DNA of 64,000 bases. Origin: Serratia rubidaea. Its GTDB lineage: Bacteria > Pseudomonadota > Gammaproteobacteria > Enterobacterales > Enterobacteriaceae. Numbering within the stretch: the stretch's first letter is position 1; the number at the start of each line of letters is the position of its first letter. The DNA is taken from positions 3,224,001 to 3,288,000 of the forward strand of contig LR590463.1 in the NCBI GenBank assembly GCA_901472405.1. Direction: 5' to 3'. Below, in pieces: positions 38,571 to 49,961 of this stretch. The translations under genes and the position numbers were made by a program. Under the pieces are notes generated by a model. That model worked only from the letters and a program-made list of their open reading frames with translations, was not told the DNA's origin and searched no databases.

Positions 38571-39700
38571 GCCACGCCCTCGCCCAGTCCGCTGCTGATG
38601 GCTTCGCCAATGGCCGTCAGCGCCGCTTCAGCATCTTCTCCGCTGGCGCTAAAGCGCAGGTGATGGCCTTTCTTCACCCCCAGCGCCACCACTTTCATCA
38701 GGCTGCGGCCGTTGGCCGGTTTGCCGCTGCCGTCCAGATTGGTGACGGTAATATCGCTGTTAAACTGTTTGATCACATTCACCAGCGCAGTGCCCGGGCG
38801 GGCATGCAGGCCATGTTCGTTACGAATCACATATTCCGCGGTCAGCACTTCGCTCTCTTCCGCCACCTCGCTGGTCAGCAGCGCCAGCACCCCGGCTGCA
38901 TCCGCCTTCAGCAGGCGTTCAGCTTTGTTCGCCAGCAGCAGATCGCTGAGGTAGTTCAGCACCGTCAGCGGCTGCGCGTCGGCGACCGCCACGGTCAGCA
39001 GCAGCGCCACCGGCTCGCCGTCTTCGCTGAACGCCTGCGCCGGACGGCTGACCGTCGCCGCGCTGCCCAGGTTGCCGTCGTTGCTGTCGCTCAGCCAGAT
39101 GCCCTGTCCCAGGTTCAGCGGCCTGCGGGTAATCACATCGCTGACGAAGCGCGCATCCACCGCGCCAATCTGTTGCAGACGACCGGCGTTCAGCGCCTGC
39201 AGCGTCATCAGGCTGTCGGCGTTAACGTCCAGCGCAATCAGCGAGGCGTCGAACTGAAATTCCGCCGCCTGTTTCTCACCCATCAGCAGGCTGCGCAGCT
39301 CTTCCGCGCTGGTGGTCTGCGCCAGCTGCTGCGCCACGCTGTCGTCGCTCAGCACATGGGTCAGCTGACGCAGCAGCGCCAGGTGCTCATCGGAACGCGC
39401 GGCGATGCCGATCACCACATAAGCGGTCTGGCCCTCGCCCCACTCGATGCCCTGCGGGTACTGAAAGACCTGCACGCCGGTGTTCAGCACCAGATCGCGC
39501 GTGTCGGTGGTGCCGTGCGGAATGGCAATGCCGTTGCCCAGATAGGTGGACGTCTGCAGCTCGCGCTGCAGCATGCCGTCAACGTAGGCGGCGCTGACGC
39601 AGCCGGCCTCGGTCAGTGCGGCCGCCACCTGCCGGATGGCATCCTGTTTGCCGCCGGCGGCGGCGCCCAGATGGATGTCTTGCTGTGACAACTGGAACAT
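38567..39700 (-). CDS. fruB: Fructose PTS diphosphoryl transfer protein FruB (IIA-M-FPr)
   Basis: FruB carries phosphate from enzyme I to FruA. The order is: a IIA domain (1-145) with active His in [13 protein letters not shown], a central M domain, and a C-terminal FPr (HPr-like) domain from about residue 285 with active His in [15 protein letters not shown]. The 377-residue frame is unbroken and matches E. coli in length. It is the first gene of fruBKA. Two Cra sites lie upstream, so the operon is repressed by Cra until fructose 1-phosphate appears. Confidence 0.96.
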   Translation of the reverse strand: MFQLSQQDIHLGAAAGGKQDAIRQVAAALTEAGCVSAAYVDGMLQRELQTSTYLGNGIAIPHGTTDTRDLVLNTGVQVFQYPQGIEWGEGQTAYVVIGIAARSDEHLALLRQLTHVLSDDSVAQQLAQTTSAEELRSLLMGEKQAAEFQFDASLIALDVNADSLMTLQALNAGRLQQIGAVDARFVSDVITRRPLNLGQGIWLSDSNDGNLGSAATVSRPAQAFSEDGEPVALLLTVAVADAQPLTVLNYLSDLLLANKAERLLKADAAGVLALLTSEVAEESEVLTAEYVIRNEHGLHARPGTALVNVIKQFNSDITVTNLDGSGKPANGRSLMKVVALGVKKGHHLRFSASGEDAEAALTAIGEAISSGLGEGVA

Positions 39701-39714
39701 GGTTCTCCTCTCCT

Positions 39715-39797
39715 GCTGAATTGATCGTTTCAGCTTTATTGAGAAAAAGGAGCGCTATCTGTCGCGAAGCATCGATCGATAACGCTGAAACGTTTCA
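39715..39797 (-). promoter_or_regulatory. Two Cra (FruR) operators upstream of fruB
   Basis: GCTGAATTGATCGTTTCAGC (39715-39734) and TGAAACGTTTCA (39786-39797) both fit the Cra pattern TGAAWCSNTTCA. In E. coli fruB also has two Cra operators flanking the promoter. Confidence 0.88.
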
Positions 39798-39942
39798 ATC
39801 ACTATGTGAGGCGCCATAGCTGAAAGCAAGCTTTGCCGCTTTTGATATGATAGATTTTTGAGGTTACGCACATTTTCCCCTCGCTCGCACGCGCGAACGG
39901 GCGAAAAGACAGATTGCTGAAGTTTAGCTGAAGGAGAAAAGC

Positions 39943-40361
<419 letters not shown>

Positions 40362-40612
40362 TCGCCGGCATCACGCTTTGGCAACAAATTGTGTGATGCC
40401 CCCGCCACCTGCTTCGTCACCGATGTTCACAACAGCGTGATATACCAGAGAATATAGCGCCGTTTTTTTCTGGAAATGTCACTTTTTTGCCGCTAATAAC
40501 CCTAATGTGTTAGGTGACTTTGACGATACCCTCTATAATTACGCGGTTATAACGGCCGCAGAGCCGGTTTCACGTGTTATCGGGCATTTCATCATTATAA
40601 GCGGGCTTATCT

Positions 40613-41765
40613 ATGAGCAAAAAACTGACGAACCATGAAAAACGGCGCCGGTGGGGATGGCTATGGCTGTTGCTGCTTGGCATCGTGCTGGGGGCGGCGC
40701 TGCTGGCCGCCACCGCCACCGTGTTCCATAAAACCAGCGACAGCGAATTTTGCGTCTCCTGCCACAGCATGCAGCAGCCCCTGGCGGAATATCAGGGCAG
40801 CGTGCACTTCCAGAACCCCAAAGGCATCCGCGCCGAATGCGCCGACTGCCACGTACCGCATCAGCCTCTTGACTATTTATGGACCAAGATCCGCGCGGTG
40901 AAAGATATTTACGGTGAGATGACCGGTAAAATCGACACGCCGGAAAAATACGAGGCGCATAAGCTGGCGATGGCGCAGTCGGTCTGGAAAACCCTGAAGG
41001 AAAATGATTCGCCACCTGCCGCTCCTGCCACAGCTTTGACGCCATGGACATCACGGCGCAGCGCCCGGAAGCACGGCTGCAGCACCCGGTGGCGATCAAA
41101 CAGGGCGAAACCTGCATCGACTGCCACAAGGGCGTCGCCCACATTCTGCCGATATGAGCGGCGCTACCCAGGCCGGCGCCGCCGAGCTGGCGCAGGCCGC
41201 GGCGGCAAGCTCGCCGAACGCCACCACGCTGTACACCATCGCCACCGAGCCGTTCTTCCTGCAGCCGCAGGATAGCCACAACGCCGGCAACCTGATGCCG
41301 TCCACCGAGGTGCACGTGCTCAAACAGGACGGCGACAAAGTGCTGGCCCGCGTCGACGGCTGGCAGCAGGACGGCGTCAGCGAAGTGTTTTACGCCGCCC
41401 AGGGCAAACGCATCCTCAGCGTGTTGCTGGGCGAAGAGGCGCGCAAACAGCTGACTACCGGCGACACCCTGACCGATGCGGAAACCGGCCTGGTCTGGCA
41501 TCAGGTTGCCCTGCAGGTCTGGCTGCCGCGCAAGCAGCTGATTGACGATCAACAAAAAATCTGGCGCTACAGCGCAGAGATGATGTCGGCCAACTGCACC
41601 GGCTGCCACGGTCTGACCGCCCTTGACCGTTTCAACGCCAACCAGTGGATCGGCGTGATCAAAGGCATGGCCCCGCGTACGTCGTTAACGCAGGAACAGT
41701 TACGCGTGCTGACCCAGTACGTGCAGAAACACGCCAGCGATATGCCGCCGGCGGCCAAGTCTTAA
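40613..41765 (+). CDS. torY: Pentahaem c-type cytochrome TorY
   Basis: TorY passes electrons from menaquinol to the periplasmic reductase TorZ. An N-terminal anchor helix (residues 14-36) precedes the NapC/NirT domain with haem sites CVSCH, CADCH, CRSCH and CIDCH. The C-terminal domain carries a fifth site, CTGCH. The sequence follows E. coli TorY ([32 protein letters not shown]). The corrected length is 384 residues, with one base lost near 41011 (TCG-GCC-ACC) and one near 41151 (CCG-GAT-ATG). It begins at ATG 40613, and torZ follows after 13 bases. Confidence 0.92.
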
Positions 41766-41778
41766 GGGAGATGCGAAG

Positions 41779-44255
41779 ATGAGCAAATATTTACAGCAAC
41801 CGTTAACCCTCAGCCGTCGCCGCTTCCTGACCGGCGCCGCCGCGCTGGCCGCCGCCCCGCTGCTGGCAGGGCTGTGGCCGAAATCCGCGCTGGCGCAGGC
41901 CGTCAGCCAGGCGCTGCCGCAGTTTACGGCGCTGCGTCAGGCGCAGAAAGGCATTCTGACCGGCGCCCACTGGGGCGCCTTTGAGGCCATCGTTCAGGAT
42001 GGCAAAATGGTCGGCGTCCAGCCGGTCAAAGACGATCCCTACCCGAACGAACTGATCGCCATGGCGCCCTATCAGGTGCATGCGGAAAACCGCGTGAAAT
42101 ATCCGATGGTGCGCAAAAGCTGGCTGGAAGGCGGCCCCGGCAGCCGCACCGATCTGCGCGGCCATGACCAGTGGGTGCGCGTCAGCTGGGAGAAGGCGAT
42201 TGAGCTGGTGTGCGGCGAAATCACCCGCCTGCAGAAGGACCACGGCCCGCAGTCAATCTACGCCGGCTCCTACGGCTGGAAAAGCGTCGGCATGCTGCAC
42301 AACAGCCGTACGCTGCTGCAGCGGCTGATGAACCTGACCGGCGGCTTCCTCGGCTACGCCGGCGACTATTCAACCGGCGCGGCGCAGGTGATTATGTCGC
42401 ACGTGGTCGGCTCGATGGAGGTTTATGAGCAGCAGACCGCCTGGCCGAACGTGGTGGAGCACAGCCAGCTGGTGATCCTGTGGGGCTGCAACCCGATGGT
42501 GACGCTGAAAAACAGCTGGAACGTGCCGGATCACTACGGCCAGACCGGCTTTGCCGCGCTGAAGAAGAAAGGCACCCGCGTTATCAGCATCGATCCGGTG
42601 CACAACGACAGCGCCAAATTCGTCAATGCGCAGTGGCTCGCCCCGCGTCCCTACACCGACGGCGCGATGCTGCTCGGCATCGCCATACCCTGCTGACGGA
42701 AAAGCTGCATAACGCCGACTTCCTGCATACCTATACCGTCGGCTTCGACAAATTCGCGCCTACCTGCTGGGCGACGACGACGGCGTTGCCAAAACCGCCG
42801 ACTGGGCCGCCGATATCTGCGGCGTGGAGGCCGAGGCGCTGCGCCAGCTGGCGCGCGATATGGCCGGCAACCGCACCATGATCATGGGCGGCTGGGCATT
42901 CAGCGCCAGCATCACGGCGAGCAGCAGCACTGGCTGCTGGTGATCGTGGCGGCGATGCTCGGCCAGATCGGCCTGCCGGGCGGCGGCTTCGGCTTCAGCT
43001 ACCACTACTCCTCCGGCGGCAGCCCGACGGCCAAAGGCGGCATCGTCGCCGGGATCTCCGCCGGCAACGCGCCGCGCAACTCGCCGACGCCGATCCCGGT
43101 GGCGCGCATCGCCGACTGTCTGGCCAACCCGGGCAAAACCATCCAGTTCAACGGCGCGGACGTCACCTACCCGGAAGTGAAAATGGTGTACGTCGCCGGC
43201 GGCAACACCTTCCACCAGCATCAGGACACCAACAACCTGATCAAGGCCTGGCAGCACCCGGACACCATCGTGGTCAACGAGCCTTACTGGACCGCCACCG
43301 CCAAATATGCCGATATCGTACTGCCGGCCACCACCAGCTATGAACGTAACGACCTCGAAATGGGCGGCGACTACTCGCAGCTGTACGTGTTCCCGATGCA
43401 CCAGTGCGTGCCGCCGCAGCATGAGGCGCGCAACGATTTTGATATCTTCGCCGCCATGGCGGCCAAGCTGGGCGTACAGGACGCCTTTACCGAAGGAAAG
43501 ACGAAACCCAGTGGCTGAAGGGCATGTATGACGATATGAAGCAGCAGGCGCGCAACGCCCGCGTGGCCCTGCCGCCGTTCGATATGTTCTGGCAGTCCAA
43601 CAACTACGTGCGCTTCCCGGTGCCGGAGGCCAACACCCAGTGGGTGCGCTTTGCCGACTACCGGGAAAACCCGCTGCTGAACCCGCTCGGCACGCCGTCC
43701 GGCAAGATAGAGATCTACTCCGACGCCATCGCCAAGATGCACTATCAGGACTGCCGCGGCATTCCGAGCTGGATGCCGCCGCACGAGTGGTATCGCGGAC
43801 CGGAGGCAGAGAAATACCCGCTGTCGCTGAACACCGCGCACCCGGCCAACCGCCTGCACTCGCAGCTCGATAATACGCCGCTGCGCCTGAAGCTCGCCGT
43901 GGCCGATCGTGAGGCGATCATGATCAACCCGCAGGACGCCCAGGCGCGCGGCATCAGCCCGGGCGATCTGGTGCGCGCCTTTAACGATCGCGGCCAGATC
44001 CTGGTCGGCGCGCTGGTCAGCGAGGACGTTCGTCCGGGAGCGGTGCGCATCAGCGAAGGCGCCTGGTTCGATCCGGCCGATCCGTCGCAGCCCGGCTCCA
44101 TCTGCAAGAACGGCAACGTCAACTGCCTGACGTTCGATATCGGCACTTCCAGCCTGGCGCAGGGCAACTGCGGCCAGATGGCGCAGCTGGAGATCGAGAA
44201 GTATCAGGGGGAAGCGCTGCAGAACACCGCCCACGCGGTGCCGGCCGGCGCCTGA
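41779..44255 (+). CDS. torZ: Trimethylamine-N-oxide/S-oxide reductase TorZ (BisZ)
   Basis: A periplasmic molybdenum enzyme of the DMSO reductase family, used in anaerobic respiration with N- or S-oxides. The precursor begins with a Tat signal ([20 protein letters not shown]). The molybdenum-ligand serine lies in [40 protein letters not shown] and the C-terminal [20 protein letters not shown] match E. coli TorZ better than TorA. The corrected length is about 826 residues. Single-base losses occur near 42686, 42757, 42900 and 43502. The torYZ pair has no torS/torR/torT genes beside it, as in E. coli. Confidence 0.92.
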
Positions 44256-44279
44256 TGCACGATTAGCGGGAAACGCATC

Positions 44280-44311
44280 ACGGGGCGCCGGCGACGGCGT
44301 CCGTTTTTTAT
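44280..44311 (+). terminator. Terminator of torYZ
   Basis: ACGG-GCGCCG and CGGCGTCCGT pair around GCGA and are followed by TTTTTTAT, 25 bases after the torZ stop. Confidence 0.85.
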
Positions 44312-44318
44312 CTGCGGA

Positions 44319-44572
44319 TTAAGGCGCGGTTTCCGCCTCCAGGCAGACAAGATAGATCAGCGCCTCGTCCCGGCTGTCGGCGCACATCTCGCGGCTGGGC
44401 TGCAGGCCGGCGCACACCTTCGGGCGCAGCGGAGAGTGGAACAGCCCGCAGCGCAGCCGCTCATCCAGATGGATGCAGGGGTATTGGCGGGTTTGCCGTC
44501 CGGCATGCCCGGTATCGGGCTGGATATGGAAGGCGCGATACAGCAGGCCCCACAATCAATACGACATTCCAT
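44319..44572 (-). CDS. yeiW: YkgJ-type cysteine cluster protein YeiW
   Basis: A small protein with cysteines arranged to bind zinc or an iron-sulfur cluster: [11 protein letters not shown] at the start, a further Cys in TPCIHLD, and others in RCGLF, KVCAGL and EMCAD. It matches E. coli YeiW almost residue for residue at the N-terminus ([18 protein letters not shown]). The corrected length, 84 residues, equals the E. coli protein. One base is lost in the GGGG run 44478-44481. The function is unknown. Its place before yeiP is as in E. coli apart from the inserted mtr gene. Confidence 0.88.
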
Positions 44573-44779
44573 ACGCAACTCCCGGTAACGGTAAAGGCGC
44601 GACGATACCAGAAGCGGCGCGGCAACGATACCGGCCCCGGGTTTTATTCTGCGGCGACGTCAGGTCGATCGCGGCGGCACCGCCGCTGACTCGTCGGGTT
44701 GTGCAAGATAACAACAGGTTATCGGCTAATCATGCACTCTTTATGCGTAATAAGCCCTTTACATGCACCGCGTCACCAC

Positions 44780-44797
44780 GTACCATCACGCTAGTAC
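44780..44797 (+). promoter_or_regulatory. TrpR operator upstream of mtr
   Basis: GTACCATCACGCTAGTAC keeps both outer arms of the TrpR consensus (GTACTAGTT-AACTAGTAC), with the right arm CTAGTAC intact. It lies 40 bases before the permease start. E. coli mtr is controlled by TrpR at such a site. Confidence 0.7.
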
Positions 44798-44837
44798 AAA
44801 AGAACCAACGCGCTAAACGGCCACACCAGGAGCCACC

Positions 44838-46078
44838 ATGTCTGCGGACAGCATCCAGAAAATTTCCCGCCCCTCCGTTCTCGGCGGCGCCATGATCATT
44901 GCCGGCACCGCCGTCGGCGCCGGTATGTTCTCGATTCCGATTGTCACTTCCGGCGTGTGGTTCAGCGGCTCGGTCGCGCTGCTGATTTATACCTGGGCCT
45001 GTATGCTGATTTCCGGCCTGATGATTCTGGAGGCCACGCTGCACTATCCGGCCGGCGCCAGTTTTCACACCGTGGTCAAGGATCTGCTCGGCAACGTCTG
45101 GAGCAGCATCAACGGCCTGTCGATCGCCTTCGTGCTGTATATTCTGACCTACGCCTATATTTCCGCCGGCGGCTCGATTATCGCCCATACCCTGGCGAGC
45201 AGCCTCGGCGTGGGCCAGACCGGCGCCGGCCTGGTATTCGCCATCCTGGTGGCGTTTATCGTCTGGCTGTCGACGCGCGCCGTTGACCGGCTCAGCACCA
45301 TTCTTATCGGCGGCATGATCATTAGCTTCGCGCTGTCGGTCGGCAATATGTTCACCCAGGTGCAGCCGACGGTGCTGTTCGATCTGCACAACAGCGACGC
45401 CAGCTATCTGCCGTATGCGCTGGCCGCGCTGCCTATCTGCTGGCGTCGTTCGGCTATCATGGCAACGTGCCGGGACTGGTGAAGTATTACCATAAAGACA
45501 GCGGCGCGGTGGTGCGCAGCCTGGTGTACGGCACGCTGCTGGCGCTGGCGATTTATATCCTGTGGCAGTATGTCATTCAGGGCAATATCGCGCGCGAGGC
45601 CTTTAAACAGGTGATCGCCGAAGGCGGCAATATCGGCAGCCTGCTGAAACAGATGGGCAACAGCAGCAGCCAGACCGTCAGCCAGCTGCTGAACGCGTTC
45701 TCCTATATGGCGCTGGCCAGCTCGTTCCTTGGCGTATCGCTTGGCCTGTTTGACTATATCGCCGACTTTTTCAAGTTCAGCGACGACGGCTGCGGGCGCG
45801 CCAAAAGCGCGCTGGTGACCTTCGCGCCGCCAACGCTGGCCGCCCTGCTGTTCCCGAACGGCTTCCTGTACGCCATCGGCTTTGCCGGCCTGGCGGCGAC
45901 GGTGTGGGCGGTGATCGTGCCGGCGCTGATGGCGCGCGCCAGCCGCCGCCGTTTCCCGCAGTCCGACTATCGCGCCCCCGGCGGCCGCGGCATGATTGCC
46001 TTTATCATCCTGTTCGGCCTGATTAACGCCGTCGCGCACTGTCTGGCGCTGCTGGGCATGCTGCCGGTATTTAAATAA
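44838..46078 (+). CDS. mtr: Tryptophan permease Mtr (AroP-unrelated, HAAAP family)
   Basis: An inner-membrane tryptophan:H+ symporter of the hydroxy/aromatic amino acid permease family with eleven helices. It resembles E. coli Mtr and TnaB more than Tyr[57 protein letters not shown] and [18 protein letters not shown]. The corrected length is 413 residues (414 in Mtr), with one base lost near 45433 (CTG-CCC-TAT). The TrpR-like operator upstream supports a tryptophan role. In E. coli mtr lies elsewhere, so this copy is inserted between yeiW and yeiP. Confidence 0.85.
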
Positions 46079-46209
46079 TCCCGCCTGCGGGACGGCGCGC
46101 CGTCCCGCTTGATCCGCGTTTATTTTCACGCGCGCTACTTGCCTGAACGCCGCGGCGCGAGTAACGTGTCGCCACCTCCCAAGACTCCTCGTAAACAGGT
46201 TTATTTTTT

Positions 46210-46782
46210 ATGGCAAGAGCTAACGAAATTAAACGCGGCATGGCGATCAGCCACAACGGCAAACTGCTGCTGGTGAAAGATATCGACGTGCAGAGCCCGA
46301 GCGCCCGCGGCGCCAGCACGCTGTACAAAATGCGCTTCTCCGACGTGCGCACCGGGCTGAAGGTGGAAGAGCGCTTTAAGGGCGACGACATCCTCGACAC
46401 CATCTCGCTGTCGCGCCGCAAGGTGACCTTCTCCTATATCGACGGTGAAGAGTACGTGTTTATGGATGAGGAAGATTACACGCCGTATATCTTCAAAAAA
46501 GAGCAGATCGAAGACGAACTGCTGTTTATTCCGGAAGAGGGCCTGCCGGGCATGCAGGTACTGACGCTGGACGGCCAGGTGCTGGCGCTGGAGCTGCCGC
46601 AGACCGTGGATATGGAAATCGTCGAAACCGCACCGGGCATCAAGGGCGCATCGGCCAGCGCGCGCAACAAACCGGCGACCATGGCCACCGGCCTGGTGAT
46701 CCACGTGCCGGAGTATCTGAGCAACGGCGACAAGATCAGAATTCATATTGCCGAGCGTCGCTACATGAGCCGCGCCGACTAA
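46210..46782 (+). CDS. yeiP: Elongation factor P-like protein YeiP (EfpL)
   Basis: YeiP is the EF-P paralogue that helps ribosomes past proline-rich or similar arrest motifs. The 190-residue protein has the three-domain EF-P fold: KOW-like domain I (1-65) with the tip loop SPSARGAST bearing Arg in place of the modified Lys of EF-P, then two OB domains ending [18 protein letters not shown]. It is nearly identical to E. coli YeiP. The frame is unbroken. It starts at ATG 46210. Confidence 0.96.
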   Translation: MARANEIKRGMAISHNGKLLLVKDIDVQSPSARGASTLYKMRFSDVRTGLKVEERFKGDDILDTISLSRRKVTFSYIDGEEYVFMDEEDYTPYIFKKEQIEDELLFIPEEGLPGMQVLTLDGQVLALELPQTVDMEIVETAPGIKGASASARNKPATMATGLVIHVPEYLSNGDKIRIHIAERRYMSRAD

Positions 46783-46792
46783 AAAACCCTGC

Positions 46793-46908
46793 GTCTTTCA
46801 AGCCGCAGCGTCGTTGGCTACGTCCGTTCACCCCGGTCACTTACTGATGTAAGCTCCCGGGGATTCGCGGACTTGCCGCCTTGCTGCGACTTGAAATCCT
46901 TTAGGTTT
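46793..46908. repeat. Palindromic interspersed repeat element
   Basis: The element has long inverted ends: CTTTCAAGCCGCAGCG at the left and TTGCTGCGACTTGAAA at the right. An inner pair lies around CACCCCGGTCACTTAC and GTAAGCTCCCGGGGATTC. The whole unit can fold into one branched hairpin. I remember nearly the same sequence (CCCCGGTCACTTACTTATGTAAGCTCCCGGGG) as a common intergenic repeat of Serratia and Yersinia relatives. It lies between the yeiP stop and the convergent uxuA stop. Confidence 0.8.
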
Positions 46909-46921
46909 CCCCCCCGCGCTT

Positions 46922-48111
46922 TTACGGCAAAAGTTCCGGGAAGAAACGCCGTTTAAGCGCCAGCTCCACGCCGCGGATCTCCGCCAGCCCTTTCAGACGA
47001 CCGATCGCCGAATAGCCGGGGTTGGTTTTCTTGCGTAAATCATCCAGCATCTGATGACCGTGATCCGGACGCATCGGGATCGGCCGGCGGTCGCCGGCGC
47101 GCAGTCGCCGCTGCTCTTCGTTCAGAATCGCCTCAATCACCGCCACCATATCGACATCGCCCTGCAGGTGCGCTCCCTCATGGAAGGTTTTCGGGTTCTC
47201 TTCGCGGCAAGTGGCGCGCAGGTGGGTGAAGTGAATGCGATCACCGAAGGTTTCGATCATCTTGACCAGATCGTTATCGGCGCGCACGCCGTAGGAGCCG
47301 GTGCACATGGTAAAACCGTTATAAATGCTGTCGACGCATTCCTTCAGCCACTGCATATCCTCGATGGTGGAAACGATGCGCGGCAGGCCGAGGATCGGCC
47401 GCGGCGGATCGTCCGGATGCACCGCCAGGCGGATCCCGCCTCTTCCGCACCGGCACGATCGCCCGCAGAAAGATAGCCATATTCTGCCGCAGCTGCGCTT
47501 TATCAATCCCCTCATACTCCGCCAGACGCGCGCGGAACTGCTCAAGGGTGTAGCCCTCCTCCGCCCCCGGCAAACCGGCGATAATATTGCCGGTCAGTTT
47601 GGCGATCTCCGCCTCGCTCATCGCGGCGAAATACGCCTGCGCCTGCGCCTGTTCATCGGCGCTGTAATCCTGCTCCGCACCGGCGCGCTGCAGAATATGC
47701 AGATCGAAGGCGGCGAAGGCGATCTGATCAAAACGCAGCGCTTTGGATCCGTCCGGCAGCTGATACGCCAGATCGGTGCGCGTCCAGTCGAGGATCGGCA
47801 TAAAGTTGTAGCACACGGTATCAATGCCGCAGGCCGCCAGATTACGCAGCGACTGCTGGTAGTTGGCGATGTAGCGCGCGGCGTCACCGCGCTGGGTTTT
47901 AATATCCTCATGCACCGGGATACTTTCCACCACCGACCAGACCAGCCCCTTCTCCGCCAGCAGCGCCTGGCGCGCCTTGATCTCGTCAACCGCCACACCT
48001 CGCCGTTGGCGATATGATGCAGCGCCGTCACCACGCCGCTGGCGCCGCCTGACGCACATCATCCAGAGAAACCGGGTCATTCGGCCCGTACCAACGCCAC
48101 GTCTGTTCCAT
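46922..48111 (-). CDS. uxuA: Mannonate dehydratase UxuA
   Basis: UxuA dehydrates D-mannonate to 2-keto-3-deoxygluconate in hexuronate breakdown. The frame starts at ATG 48111 ([16 protein letters not shown], as in E. coli). Conserved metal-binding and active-site blocks are [87 protein letters not shown] and [13 protein letters not shown]. The corrected length is about 397 residues (394 in E. coli). Breaks by single-base loss occur near 48040, 47990 and twice near 47435-47450. It is divergent from yeiQ, which may supply the preceding fructuronate reductase step. Confidence 0.93.
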
Positions 48112-48177
48112 ACCGTATCCTTATTATTGCGCCTGCCGATCGCCTGTGGTGAGGCAGATCGCATATTTCAGAGAATG

Positions 48178-48189
48178 TTGTTATACCAA
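48178..48189. promoter_or_regulatory. UxuR/ExuR-like operator between uxuA and yeiQ
   Basis: TTGTTATACCAA differs from the core UxuR/ExuR operator TTGGTATACCAA at one position. It lies 67 bases before uxuA in the divergent control region shared with yeiQ, so both genes may respond to hexuronates. Confidence 0.6.
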
Positions 48190-48444
48190 CTTGCGATAGA
48201 TGTCATTCATCTTTAACTTACTCTTTCGCCGCCGCTGTCAAAATGCAAACTTCGTTTGATTGATCCATCTCACGCTTCGCGCTTTATTTGCCATGACAGC
48301 GGCGTAATGACTAACGTCGCCGCGGCGGCTATGGCACTCTGAATGCGATGCCGTCCGCACGCGGCCTTACCGATAACGCACGGCCAACTGGTCTGATAGC
48401 TTTTCCGCCGCCGGCCAGCCATTTACTTTGCTACGGAGCTTTGC

Positions 48445-49910
48445 ATGAACACGATCGCCAACCAGCCGCTTCCCGCCGATGTCCAACAGCCGAGCTACGA
48501 CCGCAGCGCCCTGCGCAGCCGCATCGTCCATATCGGCTTCGGCGCGTTTCACCGCGCCCATCAGGCATTACTGACCGACGGGTGCTTAACCGTCAGGGCG
48601 CGACTGGGGGCTGTGTGAAATCAGCCAGTTCAGCGGCGACAAGCTGTTTGCAAACGCTGCGCCGGCAGGACCACCTCTATACGGTGTTGGAAAAAGGCGC
48701 CGCCGGTAATCAGGCGATCGTTATTGGCGCGGTGCATGACAGCGTCCACCGCAAACTGGAAGGCGTAGGAGGCGGTGCTGGAAAAGGCTGGCGAACCGCA
48801 GGTGGCGATCGTCTCCATGACATTACGAAAAAGGCTACTGTATTGAACCCGGCAGCGACGCCTGGACCTGCAGCATCAGGCCATCCGCGCCCGATCTGGC
48901 CAACCCCGACCAGCCGAGCAGCGTGCCCGGCCTGCTGGTGAAGCCCTGCGCCTGCGTCGCCAGCGCGGGCTGCCGCCGTTTACGGTATTGTCCTGCGATA
49001 ATATTCCGGAAAACGGCCGCGTGGTGCGCCATGCGGTGATCGATCTGGCGCAGGCGCGCGACGCCGATCTGGCCGCCTGGATCGCAGCGCAGGTCACCTT
49101 TCCCAGCACATTGGTCGACCGCATCGTGCCGGCGGCACACCGGAAACGCTGGATGAAATCGCCGCGGCGCTGGCGGCGTCCGAGGACGAGTGCGCCATCG
49201 CCTGCGAGCCGTTTATTCAGTGGGTGGTGGAAGACAACTTCGTTGCCGTCGACCCGCGTGGGAGATCGCCGGCGCACAGCTGGTGGACGACGTACTGCCG
49301 TTCGAACAGATGAAGCTGCGCATGCTGAACGGCAGCCACTCATTTCTGGCCTACCTCGGCTATCTTGCCGGCTATCAGCACATCAACGACTGCATGACGG
49401 ACGTCAACTACCGTCAGGCCGCCGCCGGCTGATGCTGGCGGAACAGGCGCCGACGCTCAGCGTCAGCGGCATCGATCTCGCCGCCTATGCCGACCAGCTG
49501 ATCGAGCGTTACAGCAACCCGGCGCTGCAGCACCGCACCTGGCAGATCGCCATGGACGGCTCGCAAAAGCTGCCGCAGCGCATGCTGGACTCCGTGCGCT
49601 GGCACCTGGCGCACGGCGGCGAGTATAGCGGTCTGGCGCTGGGCGTCGCGGCTGGATGCGTTACGTCGGCGGCATCGACGACGCCGGGCAGCCGATAGAT
49701 ATTCGCGACCCGATGCTGAGCACTCTGCAGCAGGTGGTCGCCAGCACGCCGGATGACAAGCAGCGGGTGCGTCAGCTGCTGGCGATCAACGCCATTTTTG
49801 GCGAGGCGCTGCCGCAGGATCCGGCGTTTGTCGCGGCGGTGACGCAGGCCTATCTGTCGCTGCGCGATCGCGGCGCGCGTCAGACGGTGCAGGAGTGGGT
49901 CAGTAACTAA
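48445..49910 (+). CDS. yeiQ: Mannitol dehydrogenase family oxidoreductase YeiQ (fructuronate reductase-like)
   Basis: A polyol dehydrogenase of the UxuB/MtlK family. The start MNTIANQPLPADVQQPSYDR and RIVHIGFGAFHRAHQALLTD (NAD-binding motif) resemble E. coli YeiQ more than UxuB. Further blocks are DHLYTVLEKGAAGNQAIVIG, SCDNIPENGRVVRHAVIDLA, CEPFIQWVVEDNF and the catalytic KLRMLNGSHSFLAYLGYL. It occupies the yeiQ slot between yeiP and yeiR. Paired here with uxuA, it could reduce fructuronate to mannonate. The span is broken by many single-base losses (for example near 48600, 48645, 48825, 48880, 49135, 49255, 49430 and 49650). The restored length is close to the 488 residues of E. coli YeiQ. 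Confidence 0.85.
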
Positions 49911-49923
49911 TAAGCAGAACGAT

Positions 49924-49958
49924 CGGCCATGCCGGGCAACCGCGCCCGGTATGGCCGG
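49924..49958. terminator. Hairpin between yeiQ and fimbrial-like gene
   Basis: CGGCCATGCCGGGC pairs with GCGCCCGGTATGGCCG around a short loop, with few mismatches. It lies between two convergent genes and has no T run, so it is a probable shared 3'-end structure. Confidence 0.6.
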
Positions 49959-49961
49959 CGG

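Noticed and set aside
35926..39700. A decayed fructose operon
   Set aside because: fruK and fruA are broken many times, but only by single bases in short runs. fruB is intact and both Cra operators are kept, so sequencing errors explain it better.
44838..46078. Assignment as tyrosine permease TyrP
   Set aside because: The helix 1, helix 3 and helix 5 segments agree with Mtr/TnaB rather than TyrP, and a TrpR-like operator lies upstream.
48445..49910. Assignment as uxuB
   Set aside because: The N-terminus, the LYTVLEKGA segment and the position between yeiP and yeiR fit YeiQ better. The reaction may still be the same.
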